Shown: positions 1 to 9,021, counted from the first letter of the stretch. The stretch is 64,000 nucleotides of DNA from JAICSD01 sp963836665 (GCA_963836665.1 CAWIKL010000001.1:3941160-4005159); one strand, 5' to 3'. Numbers and translations: made by a program. Notes: generated by a model not told the origin, from the sequence alone.

Positions 1-282
1 CGCGCGGCCGTCGCCGGCGAGTGCGACCAGCCGCGGATCGGGACGGACGAATTGCACGCCGCGCCGTTCGAGCTGCATGTCGCGCGCGATCGAAGGCCGG
101 ATCGGCCCCAGTGTGTGTGCCAGTGTCGCGGCCCGATATCCGGGGGCGAATTCCTCGCTCGTCGCACAGCCGCCCACCGTGGCGCGACGCTCGAGGATCA
201 GCGGCTTCCGGCCTCCCTTGGCCAGGTAGAAGGCTGTGACAAGGGCGTTGTGGCCGCCGCCGATGATGATGACGTCGGACAT
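1..282 (-). CDS. FAD-dependent oxidoreductase, PYROXD2/phytoene desaturase-like (partial)
   Basis: The 94 N-terminal residues are present; the rest runs off the left edge. They open with SDVIIIGGGHNALVTAFYLA, the dinucleotide-binding GxGxxG loop and first helix, followed by an acidic strand end (LILERR) and a GG-C-T-SEEF segment typical of the COG1233 carotenoid-desaturase-like oxidoreductases. It is a paralogue of the complete gene that begins at 2090 on the same strand, which has the same opening, so the two form a tandem pair. The start ATG at 282 is the first Met before the Rossmann fold. The substrate is unknown; members of this family act on lipids, carotenoids or remain uncharacterised. 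Confidence 0.85.
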   Translation of the reverse strand, partial: MSDVIIIGGGHNALVTAFYLAKGGRKPLILERRATVGGCATSEEFAPGYRAATLAHTLGPIRPSIARDMQLERRGVQFVRPDPRLVALAGDGRA

Positions 283-285
283 GTC

Positions 286-325
286 AGAAGGTAGAAGGCA
301 GAAGGGGGAAGGTAGGAGTCAAGAG
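286..325. repeat. Polypurine AGAAGGTAGAAGGCAGAAG-type repeat
   Basis: An imperfect run of GAAGGTA/GAAGGCA units directly upstream of the first gene. The same motif in reverse complement lies at 465-506, and a related copy covers the 3' end of queF near 42403-42430. The rest of 283-503 shows no convincing gene; the short ORF there is mostly repeat and antisense to its neighbour. Confidence 0.6.
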
Positions 326-464
326 CGCGAATCCAGGATGTGCTGTGCCGAACAATTCCTCGCGCGGCAGTTTTCGGGTGAGCGTGTAGACGTCCAGTAC
401 GAGCGCGTGGGCTTTTTGCCACACGACCAGGTCCTTAAAACTCTGTGCCGGCTTCGCCATGACA

Positions 465-506
465 GCCTCTTCTACCTTCTTCTTTCTACCTTCTACCTTC
501 TATTCA
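465..506. repeat. Polypyrimidine CTTCTACCTTCT-type repeat
   Basis: Reverse-complement copy of the 286-325 repeat (several CTTCTACCTT units). It begins immediately beyond the stop codon of the oxidoreductase gene that ends at 504. Repeats of this kind sit against stop codons at least twice in the window. Confidence 0.6.
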
Positions 507-2090
507 CCGCCCCGCCGTCTCTTTCAGAATCCGCAGCGCAGCGTTCCTCCCCGGAGCCCCCATGATGCCGCCGCCGGGGTGGGTGGCCGAGCCGCACATG
601 TAGAGACCCTTGATCGGCGTCTTGTATTGCGCCCATCCGGGGGCGGGACGAAGGAAGAAGAGCTGCTCGAGCGTCAGTTCGCCCTGGAAGATGTTGCCTT
701 CCGACAGCCCGAAGTCGCGCTCGATGTCGAGCGGGGTGAGTACCTGGCGGTGCAGGATCAGGTTCTTGATGTTCGGGGCATACTGCGCGATCGTGTCGAT
801 CACCGTGTCGCCGAACGCGTCGCGGTGGGCGTCCCAGCCGCCGTCCTCTTTCAGGTTGTACGGCGCGTACTGCACGAAACAGGACATGACGTGCTTGCCC
901 GGAGGGGCAACCGACGGATCGGTGAGGCTCGGGATGACCATGTCGATGTAGGGCCTCCGCGAGTAGCGGCCGTACTTGGCTTCGTCGTAGGCCCGCTCCA
1001 TGTAGTCGACGCTCGGCGAGATCGAGATGGCGCCGCGCAGGTGCGGGCCGGCCCCGCGCAGGCAGGTGAAGTCGGGCAACCCGTCGAGCGCCAGGTTCAC
1101 CTTGCCGGACGAGCCGCGGAACTTGTAGCGCCTCACGTCCTCGGCGAACTCGGGTGTCAAGTGCTCCTCGCCGACCAGCCGCGTGAACGTCTGGCGCGGA
1201 TCGAGGCTCGAGGCGATGACGCCGGCGGTGAAGTAGTCACCATTGGCGAGCGCAACGCCGCTGGCCACGCCGTCCTTGATGATGATCTTGGCCACCGGTG
1301 CTTCCGTGCGGATCTCGACGCCGGCTTCGCGCGCCGCGCCGGCGATGGCGTTGGAAATCGCGCCGGTGCCGCCGCGCGACAGTCCCCACGAACGGAACGC
1401 GCCGTCGATCTCTCCCATGTAGTGATGCAGCAGCACGTAGGCCGTTCCCGGCGACCGCACGCCGAGAAAGGTGCCGATGATCCCCGACGCCGACATCGTG
1501 GCCTTGAGCACGTCGGTCTCGAACCACTGGTCGAGGAAGTCGACGGCGCTCATCGTCATCAACTGGATCTGGTTGTACTTGTCCTGATCCGGCAGCGCAC
1601 GGAAGCGGCGGCCGAGGAACAGCAGGTCCATCAGTCCCTTCGGATCGAGCGACGTCGGATCCGGAGGCGTCATGTTGAGGATCGGCTTGACGAACCGCCC
1701 CATCTCGACCATCGCCTTGCCGTACTCCTCGTAGGCCTCGGCGTCGACCTTCGAGTGCCGCGCGATTTCACGGCGCGTCCTGCCGTGGTCGTTGACGCGC
1801 CACAGGTAGTCGCCGCTCGGCATCGGCGTGAACGTGCCATCGAGCGGCAGAATCTCCAGGCCGTGCCGCGGCAGATCGAGGTCACGGATGATTTCCGGCC
1901 GGAGCAGCGACACGACGTAAGAGCAGACGGAATACTTGAAGCCGGGGTGGATCTCCTCAGTGACCGCGGCGCCGCCGAGCACGTGCCGCCGCTCCAGCAC
2001 CAGCACCTTTCGCCCGGCGCGCGCGAGATACGCTGCGCTGACCAGGCCGTTATGCCCGCCGCCGATGACGATGACGTCGTAGTGGCTCAT
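504..2090 (-). CDS. FAD/NAD(P)-dependent oxidoreductase, PYROXD2-like
   Basis: Complete 528-residue COG1233-type flavoprotein. The N-terminus carries the FAD-binding GGGHNG loop (residues 9-14), the acidic end of strand 2 (LVLERRHVLGG), and the C-terminus carries the second FAD motif, GLYMCGSATHPGGGIMGAPG, characteristic of carotenoid desaturase/amine oxidase-like folds. Length is typical. No signal peptide, so cytosolic or peripheral on the membrane. It lies just upstream of a second, partial paralogue on the same strand. The ATG at 2090 is directly abutted upstream by a 17-copy heptamer repeat and has no clear Shine-Dalgarno sequence, so translation or expression may be influenced by repeat number. 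The substrate cannot be named from sequence. Confidence 0.88.
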   Translation of the reverse strand: MSHYDVIVIGGGHNGLVSAAYLARAGRKVLVLERRHVLGGAAVTEEIHPGFKYSVCSYVVSLLRPEIIRDLDLPRHGLEILPLDGTFTPMPSGDYLWRVNDHGRTRREIARHSKVDAEAYEEYGKAMVEMGRFVKPILNMTPPDPTSLDPKGLMDLLFLGRRFRALPDQDKYNQIQLMTMSAVDFLDQWFETDVLKATMSASGIIGTFLGVRSPGTAYVLLHHYMGEIDGAFRSWGLSRGGTGAISNAIAGAAREAGVEIRTEAPVAKIIIKDGVASGVALANGDYFTAGVIASSLDPRQTFTRLVGEEHLTPEFAEDVRRYKFRGSSGKVNLALDGLPDFTCLRGAGPHLRGAISISPSVDYMERAYDEAKYGRYSRRPYIDMVIPSLTDPSVAPPGKHVMSCFVQYAPYNLKEDGGWDAHRDAFGDTVIDTIAQYAPNIKNLILHRQVLTPLDIERDFGLSEGNIFQGELTLEQLFFLRPAPGWAQYKTPIKGLYMCGSATHPGGGIMGAPGRNAALRILKETAGR

Positions 2091-2093
2091 GAC

Positions 2094-2212
2094 CGATAAC
2101 CGATGAACGATGAACGATGAACGATGAACGATGACCGATGTTCGATGAACGATGTTCGATGACCGATGACCGATGAACGATGTTCGATGAACGATGACCG
2201 ATGAACGATGTC
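2094..2212. repeat. Heptanucleotide tandem repeat, 17 units of CGATGAA/CGATGAC/CGATGTT
   Basis: Seventeen uninterrupted 7-bp units, all beginning CGAT, with only the last two or three bases varying. The array starts three bases upstream of the ATG of the minus-strand oxidoreductase at 2090 and therefore occupies its whole proximal leader. Confidence 0.93.
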
Positions 2213-2224
2213 CGAGGTGAGGCA

Positions 2225-2330
2225 GCTGAGAGCCGGCGCCCGGAAGCCGAGCGCGTGGCGCCGGAAGCCGGCCGCTGAAGCCGGCAGCCGGAGCTGACAG
2301 CCGGAAGCTGGCAGCCGGCAGCCGGCTAGA
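2225..2330. repeat. Degenerate GCCGGAAGCCGGCAGCC repeat tract
   Basis: About 100 bp built from imperfect copies of GCCGGAAGC, GCCGGCAG and GCTGGCAG. It completes the 328-bp stretch between the oxidoreductase and the GcvT-like gene, which otherwise holds only the heptamer array. The same repeat type recurs at 52146-52165 and, in frame, inside the E2 gene at 52484-52570. Confidence 0.75.
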
Positions 2331-2418
2331 GCGGTAGTCCTGCGGCGCGCGTCTGGTTGCCCAGGATGAGCGCGTGCAGGCGTGCGGCGGGCATGGAGGC
2401 GGTGATTATAATCCAGCC

Positions 2419-3627
2419 ATGCCCATCGGAACGGCCTTGCACGAACGCACCCTCCCCCTCTGCGAGAGCCTGAACTACCGCGAGTGGTCCGGCTACTACA
2501 CGGTCAGCGCCTACGAGAGCCACCACGAGCACGAGTACAACGCCATCCGCAATGCCGCCGCACTTATCGACATCTCGCCGCTCTTCAAGTACATCGTCAG
2601 CGGCGCCGACGCGGCGAAGCTCGTCGATCGCCTGATCACGCGTGACGTCACGAAGATGCACCTCGGCCAGGTCTTCTACACGCCCTGGTGCGACGAACAT
2701 GGCAAGGTGATTGACGACGGCACCGTCTCGCGCCTGGGCGAACAGCGTTTCCGCTGGACCTCCGCCGATCCGAGCCTGCGCTGGTTCCGGCAGAACGCCG
2801 ACGGCCTGAGAGTTCAGATCGAGGACGTATCGGAGGAGCTCGCCGCGGTTGCCTTGCAGGGGCCGACAACGGCGCGGCTGCTGCGCGCGGTTGCGACCGC
2901 CGACATCGATCGCCTGAAATACTTCCGCGTCACGCACGGCACGATCGGCGGCGTCGAGGTCGACATTTCACGCACCGGCTACACCGGCGATCTCGGCTAC
3001 GAGATCTGGATGCCGGCTGAACGCGCCGTCACGGTGTGGGACGCACTGATGGACGGCGGCCGCCCGTTCGATATCAAGCCCACCGGGATGCTCGCGCTCG
3101 ACGTCGCCCGTATCGAGGCCGGCCTGCTGCTGATCGAAGTGGATTTCTTCGGGTCGCGCAAGGCCATGATCGCGTCGCAGGCCTACTCCCCCTTCGAGCT
3201 GGGCATGGAGCGGCTGGTCCCGCTCGACAAACTCGGAAAGGGCCGTTTCATCGGACAGCGCGCGCTCCGCGAGGAACACGCCCGCGGCGCCACGCGCCGA
3301 ATCGTCGGCCTCGAGATCGACTGGAATGACGTGGAGAAACTCTACGACGCCGCCGGTCTGGCCCCCGCGGTTGCCGCGACGGCGTCGCGAGTCGCCGTGC
3401 CGGTCTACCGCAACGGCCGCCAGGTGGGGAAGGCCACGTCGACGACGTGGTCGCCGGTGCTGAAGAAGATGATCGCCCTCGCCACGATCGATGCGCCGCA
3501 CTGCAGCGAAGGCAGCCAGCTGCAGTTCGAGATGACAGTCGAAGCGGTGCGCCACCGCGTGCGCGCCACCGTGGTCAAGACACCGTTCTTCAACCCCGCG
3601 CGCAAGACGGCGACGCCTCCCGCATGA
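2419..3627 (+). CDS. GcvT-family aminomethyltransferase-like protein
   Basis: 402 residues with the aminomethyltransferase (GcvT) fold: the opening YREWSGYYTVSAYESHHEHE, then AALIDISPLFKYIVSGADA, a TRDVTK segment, RTGYTGDLGYEIW (folate-binding core) and the C-terminal barrel domain with VYRNGRQVGKATSTTWSP. Family members transfer one-carbon units to or from tetrahydrofolate; besides the glycine cleavage T-protein the family includes demethylases of dimethylglycine, sarcosine and DMSP. No gcvH or gcvP gene is nearby, so a demethylase role is as likely as glycine cleavage. The ATG at 2419 was chosen because upstream in-frame sequence falls in the repeat tract. The stop overlaps the next start (ATGA), so the two genes are coupled. 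Confidence 0.8.
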   Translation: MPIGTALHERTLPLCESLNYREWSGYYTVSAYESHHEHEYNAIRNAAALIDISPLFKYIVSGADAAKLVDRLITRDVTKMHLGQVFYTPWCDEHGKVIDDGTVSRLGEQRFRWTSADPSLRWFRQNADGLRVQIEDVSEELAAVALQGPTTARLLRAVATADIDRLKYFRVTHGTIGGVEVDISRTGYTGDLGYEIWMPAERAVTVWDALMDGGRPFDIKPTGMLALDVARIEAGLLLIEVDFFGSRKAMIASQAYSPFELGMERLVPLDKLGKGRFIGQRALREEHARGATRRIVGLEIDWNDVEKLYDAAGLAPAVAATASRVAVPVYRNGRQVGKATSTTWSPVLKKMIALATIDAPHCSEGSQLQFEMTVEAVRHRVRATVVKTPFFNPARKTATPPA

Positions 3628-5141
3628 GCGCCGGACGGTCTGCCGTCCGTCTGTTCTGGTTCTTCTTTGCGCTCTACGCGCTGACGGCCTCGGGCAACGC
3701 CTTCCGTGTCCCCGACGAGTTCGAAGTCTATTTTCAGGCTGAACATCTCGCCGACGCTGGCGACATCAGTGTGCCGCAGACGCTGGCCGTGCGCGAGAAC
3801 GGCGCACCGATCTTCTTTGGCGAGTTCGGCCGCGACGGGCGTCCCTACGCGCCGTACGGCCCTGGCGTGGCCTTTCTGATCCTGCCGTTCCACATCGCGG
3901 GCCGCATCGTGGCCGCGGCCGCCGGTATTCAACGCGCGCCGCTGCCGGGCGGGATCGCCTGGGAGTTCGTCGTTGGCGGGATCACGTCGCTGGCCATGGC
4001 GTGCGCCGCGGCGCTCGCCGTTGCCGGGTGTTTCCGCGCCTGCCGTGCGCTCGGCGCGGGCGCGGCGCACGCCGTGCGGTTGTCGCTCGTCCTCGGCGCG
4101 TGCACGATCCTGTGGCCCTACGGCAAGACCCTGTACTGCGAGGCATGGCTGGCAGCCGCGTTCGTGTGGTCGGCGGCGTTGCTGGTCGAGCGGCGCGCGG
4201 TCCCATTCGCCGCGCTTCTCATCGCGCTCGCCATCGTCGCCAAGCCGACCGCCGTCGTCATCGCGCCGGCGTTCGTGGTCGCCGTCCTGTTCGAGCGCGA
4301 CGTCGACGCGAAGCGGCGCTGGCAGACGGTGCTTGTCTTGAGCGCGGCCATCGGCGCAGCCGGCCTCGTGCACGTGGGCTGGAACGTCTACCGGTTTGGG
4401 CACCCGCTGGACTTCGGCTACAACCTGGCCGGCATGATTCCCTATCCACCGGCGCGGCCGTTCGTCCCCGGGCAGATCCCACGAGGGCTGTTCGTAGAGC
4501 TGCTGACGCCAGGGAAATCGCTGTTCGTGTGGTCGCCCGTCGCGCTGCTGTCGTTGTTCAACCTGGGCGGGTGCTGGCAGGGCCGGCGAAGCCTCGCGGC
4601 GGGCCTCGCCTTCGCCCTGGTCTCGGCGCTCATCTTCTACGCGGCATTCTTCCTGCCTGAGGGCGGCTACTCGAACGGTCCGCGCCATCTCGTGCCGCTC
4701 ATTCCGCTATTGATACTGCCGCTCGCCGTTCCCGGTGTCGGCGCGACGCGCCGCGCCTTGATCGCTGGCGCGGCGATCGGGTTCGCCGTCGCGATCTTCG
4801 CCGTCAGCGTGTCGTTTTTCGAGGATCAGTCACCGGCGCAAGTCGGCGCGCGTAGCGTCAGTCCGTATTACGAACAGATCGAGCCGGGCGTTGGCGAGGC
4901 GAATTTACGCTACCGGATCGACTACGTTCCGTTCAAGTTCGCGCTGACCGGCGGCCACTGGTGGTCGGACTCCCGCGCCGCCGGCAACGGCCCAGACTTC
5001 TTCGCGCTGCACCTCGTCCAGGCCCGCCGCACGCTGCCGGGGGGCCGCGCCATTCCGGCCTGGCTGCCGTGGGCCGTGTCGTTGCCGTGGCTGGTGCTAC
5101 TTGCGATCGCGGCGCTATCCCTGAGACGGACGATGGATTGA
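3624..5141 (+). CDS. Polytopic membrane protein, glycosyltransferase-C-like
   Basis: 505 residues. A first membrane helix (LFWFFFALYALTASG) is followed by an extracytoplasmic segment with RVPDEFEVYFQAEHL and then about ten hydrophobic helices. The early acidic PDE motif in the first loop, and a late loop PEGGYSNGPRHLVPLIPLL, resemble polyprenyl-phosphate-dependent GT-C transferases, but no family can be named with certainty. It starts inside the stop codon of the preceding GcvT-like gene (ATGA overlap at 3624), suggesting co-translation, although a functional link is not obvious. Confidence 0.65.
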   Translation: MSAGRSAVRLFWFFFALYALTASGNAFRVPDEFEVYFQAEHLADAGDISVPQTLAVRENGAPIFFGEFGRDGRPYAPYGPGVAFLILPFHIAGRIVAAAAGIQRAPLPGGIAWEFVVGGITSLAMACAAALAVAGCFRACRALGAGAAHAVRLSLVLGACTILWPYGKTLYCEAWLAAAFVWSAALLVERRAVPFAALLIALAIVAKPTAVVIAPAFVVAVLFERDVDAKRRWQTVLVLSAAIGAAGLVHVGWNVYRFGHPLDFGYNLAGMIPYPPARPFVPGQIPRGLFVELLTPGKSLFVWSPVALLSLFNLGGCWQGRRSLAAGLAFALVSALIFYAAFFLPEGGYSNGPRHLVPLIPLLILPLAVPGVGATRRALIAGAAIGFAVAIFAVSVSFFEDQSPAQVGARSVSPYYEQIEPGVGEANLRYRIDYVPFKFALTGGHWWSDSRAAGNGPDFFALHLVQARRTLPGGRAIPAWLPWAVSLPWLVLLAIAALSLRRTMD

Positions 5142-5196
5142 CGCTCCGTCGAAAAAGCTCACGAAGCGGCCGGTGGGTCAGCCCGAGGGATCCGTC

Positions 5197-6327
5197 TCAC
5201 TGCTGCGAGTGGAATTCGACGATGAACTTGTCGAAGGCGTAGAGCAGATCTTCACGGTTCGAGTACGGGCCCGGCCTATAGACGGGCGAGGAAATGCCGG
5301 CCTGCGACAGCTCGCAGACATGCCAATCCTGTTTGTTCGTCATGTCCCAGAATGCAATGCAGTCGGAGGCGTCGAAGCCCGGGCGTGCTAGCTCCGAGGG
5401 CTGGAAATGCCACTCGCACACGTTGATCGTCCGGTCGGGCGCGATCGGCCAGAGCGTGTGCGTCAGCATGTAATCGGGATGCAGGCTGAGCATCATGTTG
5501 GGGAAGATGCAGTAGTAATAGACCCGCCGCGCGTCTTCAGCTGACAGCCCGGGCAGGATCGCGCGCGGGCACGTACCGTCCATCGACAGGGTCTCGACGC
5601 CAGGACGGAGATCCATCAACCCGCCCATGTAGGTGGGGCGCAGGGGCTCGTTCTCGCCACTCAGGTAGTGCGAGAGCTTGTTGAGCGCCGGGTGCAGGTT
5701 GGGGCAGTGCAGGCATTCGTTGTAGTTCTGGATGATCAGCTTCCAGTTGGCCTTCACGTCATAAACGATGCGGTGGCCGCGCCGCAGGTCCTGCATCCCC
5801 CAGCTGGTGAACTTGGCGACCAGCGGTCCGAGCTGTTCCGCGAGCGCCGGCGGATCGTCGGCGAGAGTGAGGAACACGTGGCCGTCCCACTCCTCGGCGG
5901 CGACGGCGAGCAACGGGTAGTCGGCCCGGCTGAAATGGGGCACTTCGTCCATGTGCGGCGCGCCGATCAGGCAGCCGTCAAGATCGTAGGTCCAGGCGTG
6001 ATACGGACACTGCACACTGCCGGGCAGCTGGCCGGCGCTCTCGCTGCACAGGCGCGTGCCGCGATGGCGGCAGACATTGTGGAACGCGCGCACACGGCCG
6101 CGCTCGTTGCGCGTGACGACGATGTTGTGGCCATTGATCTCGCGCACGACGTATTGGCCCGGCGCAGCGATCTCTTCGGAGCGCGCCGCGTAAAACCACA
6201 TCGTGCCGAACAGTCCATCCAGTTCACGCCGGAACAGCGACGCGTCGGTGTAGTAGCGCGCCGGCAGCGTGAACGCGCTGCCAGGCATGACATCGCGCGG
6301 CTTGATGATCACCGATTCATGATACAA
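5197..6327 (-). CDS. Rieske [2Fe-2S] aromatic-ring/quaternary-amine oxygenase alpha subunit
   Basis: 376 residues. The Rieske domain holds CRHRGTRL (C-x-H) and CPYHAW (C-x2-H), the two cluster-binding motifs, in the first third. The catalytic domain carries NECLHCPNLHPAL with the mononuclear-iron His residues. Homology is to the choline/carnitine monooxygenase and ring-hydroxylating dioxygenase alpha-subunit group; size fits. No ferredoxin or reductase partner is adjacent. The longest reading starts at a TTG (6327) preceded by GGAG; later starts are a GTG at 6312 or an ATG at 6288. It is divergent from the next gene with only 20 bp between start codons. The substrate cannot be told from sequence. 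Confidence 0.85.
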   Translation of the reverse strand: MYHESVIIKPRDVMPGSAFTLPARYYTDASLFRRELDGLFGTMWFYAARSEEIAAPGQYVVREINGHNIVVTRNERGRVRAFHNVCRHRGTRLCSESAGQLPGSVQCPYHAWTYDLDGCLIGAPHMDEVPHFSRADYPLLAVAAEEWDGHVFLTLADDPPALAEQLGPLVAKFTSWGMQDLRRGHRIVYDVKANWKLIIQNYNECLHCPNLHPALNKLSHYLSGENEPLRPTYMGGLMDLRPGVETLSMDGTCPRAILPGLSAEDARRVYYYCIFPNMMLSLHPDYMLTHTLWPIAPDRTINVCEWHFQPSELARPGFDASDCIAFWDMTNKQDWHVCELSQAGISSPVYRPGPYSNREDLLYAFDKFIVEFHSQQ

Positions 6328-6347
6328 CCCGCTCCGGAGAGACGCAG

Positions 6348-6878
6348 ATGAACGTCACACGGGGCGTCACGTTGATGGTGCTGCTGTCGTTCATCGCCGG
6401 CGTGCGGCTGGCGGCGGCGGAGCAGGTGATTTTTCTGGTCCGCCACGCCGAGCGCGCCGACACTGCCGCGCCGGCGGCGCCGGCTGGGGCGCACTCGATG
6501 CTCGGTGACGATCCGCCGCTGACCGCGGCCGGAGAGCAACGCGCAGCGCGGCTTGCCGCGACGTTGGCCCAGGCCGGCATCACAGATATCGTTACCACCG
6601 AGTTCAAGCGGACGCGGCAGACGGCAGCGCCCCTCGCCGAGAAACTGAAGATCACGCCGGTCATGTCGGCGGCGAAGGATCCCGGACCACTGGTCGCCCG
6701 TCTCAAGAACGCCAAGGCGCCGGTGCTCGTGGTCGGCCACTCCAATACGCTGCCCGATGTGATCAAGGCCCTGGGCGTCGCCGAGCCGGTCGCCATCGGC
6801 GACAACGACTACGACAACCTCTTCATCGTCGTCCGCACGCCATCCGGGAAGGCGACGCTCATCCGGTTGAAGTACTGA
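6348..6878 (+). CDS. Secreted histidine phosphatase family protein
   Basis: 176 residues with an N-terminal signal peptide (hydrophobic VTLMVLLSFIAGVRLAAAEQ), so likely periplasmic. The catalytic RHAER motif (phosphorylated His) follows directly, TEFKRTRQTA gives the second Arg, and VVGHSNTLPD supplies the second catalytic His. This is the small SixA/phosphoglycerate-mutase-like branch. SD GGAGA precedes the ATG. The 3' end overlaps the convergent membrane-protein gene by 20 bp. Confidence 0.85.
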   Translation: MNVTRGVTLMVLLSFIAGVRLAAAEQVIFLVRHAERADTAAPAAPAGAHSMLGDDPPLTAAGEQRAARLAATLAQAGITDIVTTEFKRTRQTAAPLAEKLKITPVMSAAKDPGPLVARLKNAKAPVLVVGHSNTLPDVIKALGVAEPVAIGDNDYDNLFIVVRTPSGKATLIRLKY

Positions 6879-7626
6879 GCGGGTATCTGGCGAAGGCGAG
6901 GGGCAGCAGCAGGGCGAACGCGTAGCTGAGCGCCGCGATGACGAGCGACCACGGCGCGCCGATGCCGACCAGGTGGAGCATCGGCAAGACCAGGATCGCG
7001 AGCACTCCACCACCTAGCTGGCTGACCAGCATCCACAGCGTGGCCTCGCGATCCCGCGCGCGCCGGTCCCTGCCCGACTCCTGCCAGCTCTTGAGCAAAG
7101 ACATCACGCCCGCGAACGGCATCACGATGCCGGCGACGAAGATGAGCGGGATGATCAGGAGCAGCAGGACGGTGGCCTCGATCGACAACACGGCGCCGAG
7201 GCCGCTGCTGCCCGTATCGACGACAGACGTCATCAGCTGGCCGACGACCCAGGCGACCACCGCAGCGGGCACGGGTACGAGCAGGTAGGCGGCCACGATC
7301 CACGCGAAGTGGGCGGCGACAAACGGCCGGCGCCGCGGAAACACCTGCGTGAAATGAAACAGCGCGACGCTGCCCAGGGCGAAAGACAAGGCGGTCAGCG
7401 CAATCACCGCGGCGGTGTAGGCACCGCTGCCCTTCCACCACTGTAGTGGTGACAACGCGTAGGGGACGGCGCTGGCGATCGCCACGGCGAGAAAGGTACG
7501 GGCGCGCGCATCTGCCGGAGATCGCGCAATCGCAGCAAGCGCCACGCCAAGATACACCAGCAGCGAAACGCCCGACGCCACCGCGTCGAATGCCGTCGCC
7601 GATGGCGGCTGCAGCATTCCATCCAT
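6859..7626 (-). CDS. Membrane protein with seven or so helices
   Basis: 255 residues, strongly hydrophobic, with about seven transmembrane segments and charged loops such as FPRRRPF and ESGRDRRARDREATLWML. The pattern resembles the membrane-sensor half of some histidine kinases but no kinase or other output domain follows. I do not recognise a named family. It is convergent with the phosphatase gene and divergent from the M14 peptidase, with only 11 bp between the two start codons. Confidence 0.6.
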   Translation of the reverse strand: MDGMLQPPSATAFDAVASGVSLLVYLGVALAAIARSPADARARTFLAVAIASAVPYALSPLQWWKGSGAYTAAVIALTALSFALGSVALFHFTQVFPRRRPFVAAHFAWIVAAYLLVPVPAAVVAWVVGQLMTSVVDTGSSGLGAVLSIEATVLLLLIIPLIFVAGIVMPFAGVMSLLKSWQESGRDRRARDREATLWMLVSQLGGGVLAILVLPMLHLVGIGAPWSLVIAALSYAFALLLPLAFARYPLSTSTG

Positions 7627-7637
7627 CGCGGGCTATT

Positions 7638-9008
7638 ATGACGCTCATGCGTTCACTCGTCGCGAGCTGCGTCGTGGCGCTGTCGCTCGTGACCGCGGCG
7701 GCGGCCGGCGATCAGCCCGCGGCCGTGTCCCCGCAGGAGCTCGCGCGCATCTGGGACGCCGAGCACGTGTCGCCGCCGCTGCCGCCGCTGCTCACGCAAG
7801 AGGACGTGGCGCGCCGCCTGGACGCATTCGCAGCCGCCGACCCCAATCTCTTCATCCTCGAGCAGGTGGGCACCTCGCTCGAGAACCGGCCGATCGACAT
7901 GATCACCGTCGGCACCGGCCCGTTTCGGGTGCTGCTCTGGTCGCAGATGCACGGCGACGAGCCAACAGCGACGGCGGCGCTGTTCGACCTGCTCGACTAC
8001 GTCAAGCGCCACCGTGGCGATCCCGCCGCCCAGCGCATGCTCAACTCGCTCACGCTCTACATCGTCCCGATGCTGAATCCGGACGGCGCCGAGCGCTTTC
8101 AGCGCCGCAACGCGCAGAACATCGACGTCAACCGCGACGCCCTCAGCCTGCAGACGCCGGAGGGACGGCTGCTCAAGCAGCTGCGCGACCGCCTGAACCC
8201 GCGCGTGGGCTTCAACCTCCACAACCAGTCGTGGGCGACGACCGTCGGCGATCCGCCCAAGCCGGCGTCGATCTCGCTGCTGGCCGTTGCCTACGACCAG
8301 CCTCGATCTGAGAATCCCGGGCGGCGGCTGACCAAGAAACTGTGCGCCGTCATTCGCGACGCGCTCGAGCCGTTGGCGTCGGCGCAGATCGGCCGCTACG
8401 ACGAAGAGTTCGAGACCCGGGCATTTGGCGACAACCTGACGCTGTGGGGTACGCCGGTGGTGCTGATCGAAACGGGCGCCTTTCCGGCGGCGACTCCCGA
8501 CCCTTTCCTGGTCCGGATGAATTTCGTCGGTATCGTTGCCGCGCTCGACGCGCTGGCGACGAAGAACGTCGATCGGGCGGATGAGAAACGTTACGAGACG
8601 CTGCCCAAGAACGAGTCGAAGGGCTTCTACATCCTCGTCAAGGACGCCACCATCCTCGCCGGCACCGGCGTCAAGGCGTTTCACGGTGACATCGGGATCA
8701 GCGGCGTTCGCCGTGTCCGCACGGTCGCCGGGGAACGGCAGATCGCGATGCAGACCAGCATCAACGATCTCGGCGACTTGCGCACCTACTCGGGTTTGCG
8801 GACGATCGACGCCGGCGGCCTGATCGCGGCGCCGCTGTGGAACCCGGAGCTGAAGGAAGACGATCGGGTGGATCTGCCGAACTGGTCGGTCAAGCCCGCC
8901 GAGCACGTGATTGCCCCCGGACAGCCCGCCGAGATCGTGCTGCTGCGTCCGCTCGGAGACCCGGCGCAGCCCGCGTCGCGCTACGTCGTCACGATGGTCA
9001 TCAGGTAG
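7638..9008 (+). CDS. Secreted M14 zinc carboxypeptidase-like protein
   Basis: 456 residues beginning with a signal peptide (LMRSLVASCVVALSLVTAAAA). The peptidase M14 zinc site is visible as HGDEPTAT (His-x2-Glu) with a later His in FNLHNQSW, the substrate-binding MLNPDGAERF and VNRDA segments, and a catalytic Glu in VLIETGAFP. About 130 residues follow the catalytic domain and contain no recognised motif. Likely a periplasmic or exported peptidase or amidohydrolase of peptidoglycan or peptides. Starts at ATG 7638 or 7647 are both possible. It precedes a secreted amidohydrolase by 13 bp, suggesting an operon. Confidence 0.85.
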   Translation: MTLMRSLVASCVVALSLVTAAAAGDQPAAVSPQELARIWDAEHVSPPLPPLLTQEDVARRLDAFAAADPNLFILEQVGTSLENRPIDMITVGTGPFRVLLWSQMHGDEPTATAALFDLLDYVKRHRGDPAAQRMLNSLTLYIVPMLNPDGAERFQRRNAQNIDVNRDALSLQTPEGRLLKQLRDRLNPRVGFNLHNQSWATTVGDPPKPASISLLAVAYDQPRSENPGRRLTKKLCAVIRDALEPLASAQIGRYDEEFETRAFGDNLTLWGTPVVLIETGAFPAATPDPFLVRMNFVGIVAALDALATKNVDRADEKRYETLPKNESKGFYILVKDATILAGTGVKAFHGDIGISGVRRVRTVAGERQIAMQTSINDLGDLRTYSGLRTIDAGGLIAAPLWNPELKEDDRVDLPNWSVKPAEHVIAPGQPAEIVLLRPLGDPAQPASRYVVTMVIR

Positions 9009-9021
9009 AAGGACTCACATC

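Noticed and set aside
459..2099. Long plus-strand ORF (546 codons) opposite the oxidoreductase
   Set aside because: Antisense shadow in GC-rich DNA; Arg/Val/Asp/His-rich without any domain, while the minus strand encodes clear FAD motifs.
2094..2330. Possible CRISPR array
   Set aside because: Repeat units are 7 bp or degenerate with no spacers and no cas genes; simple tandem repeats.
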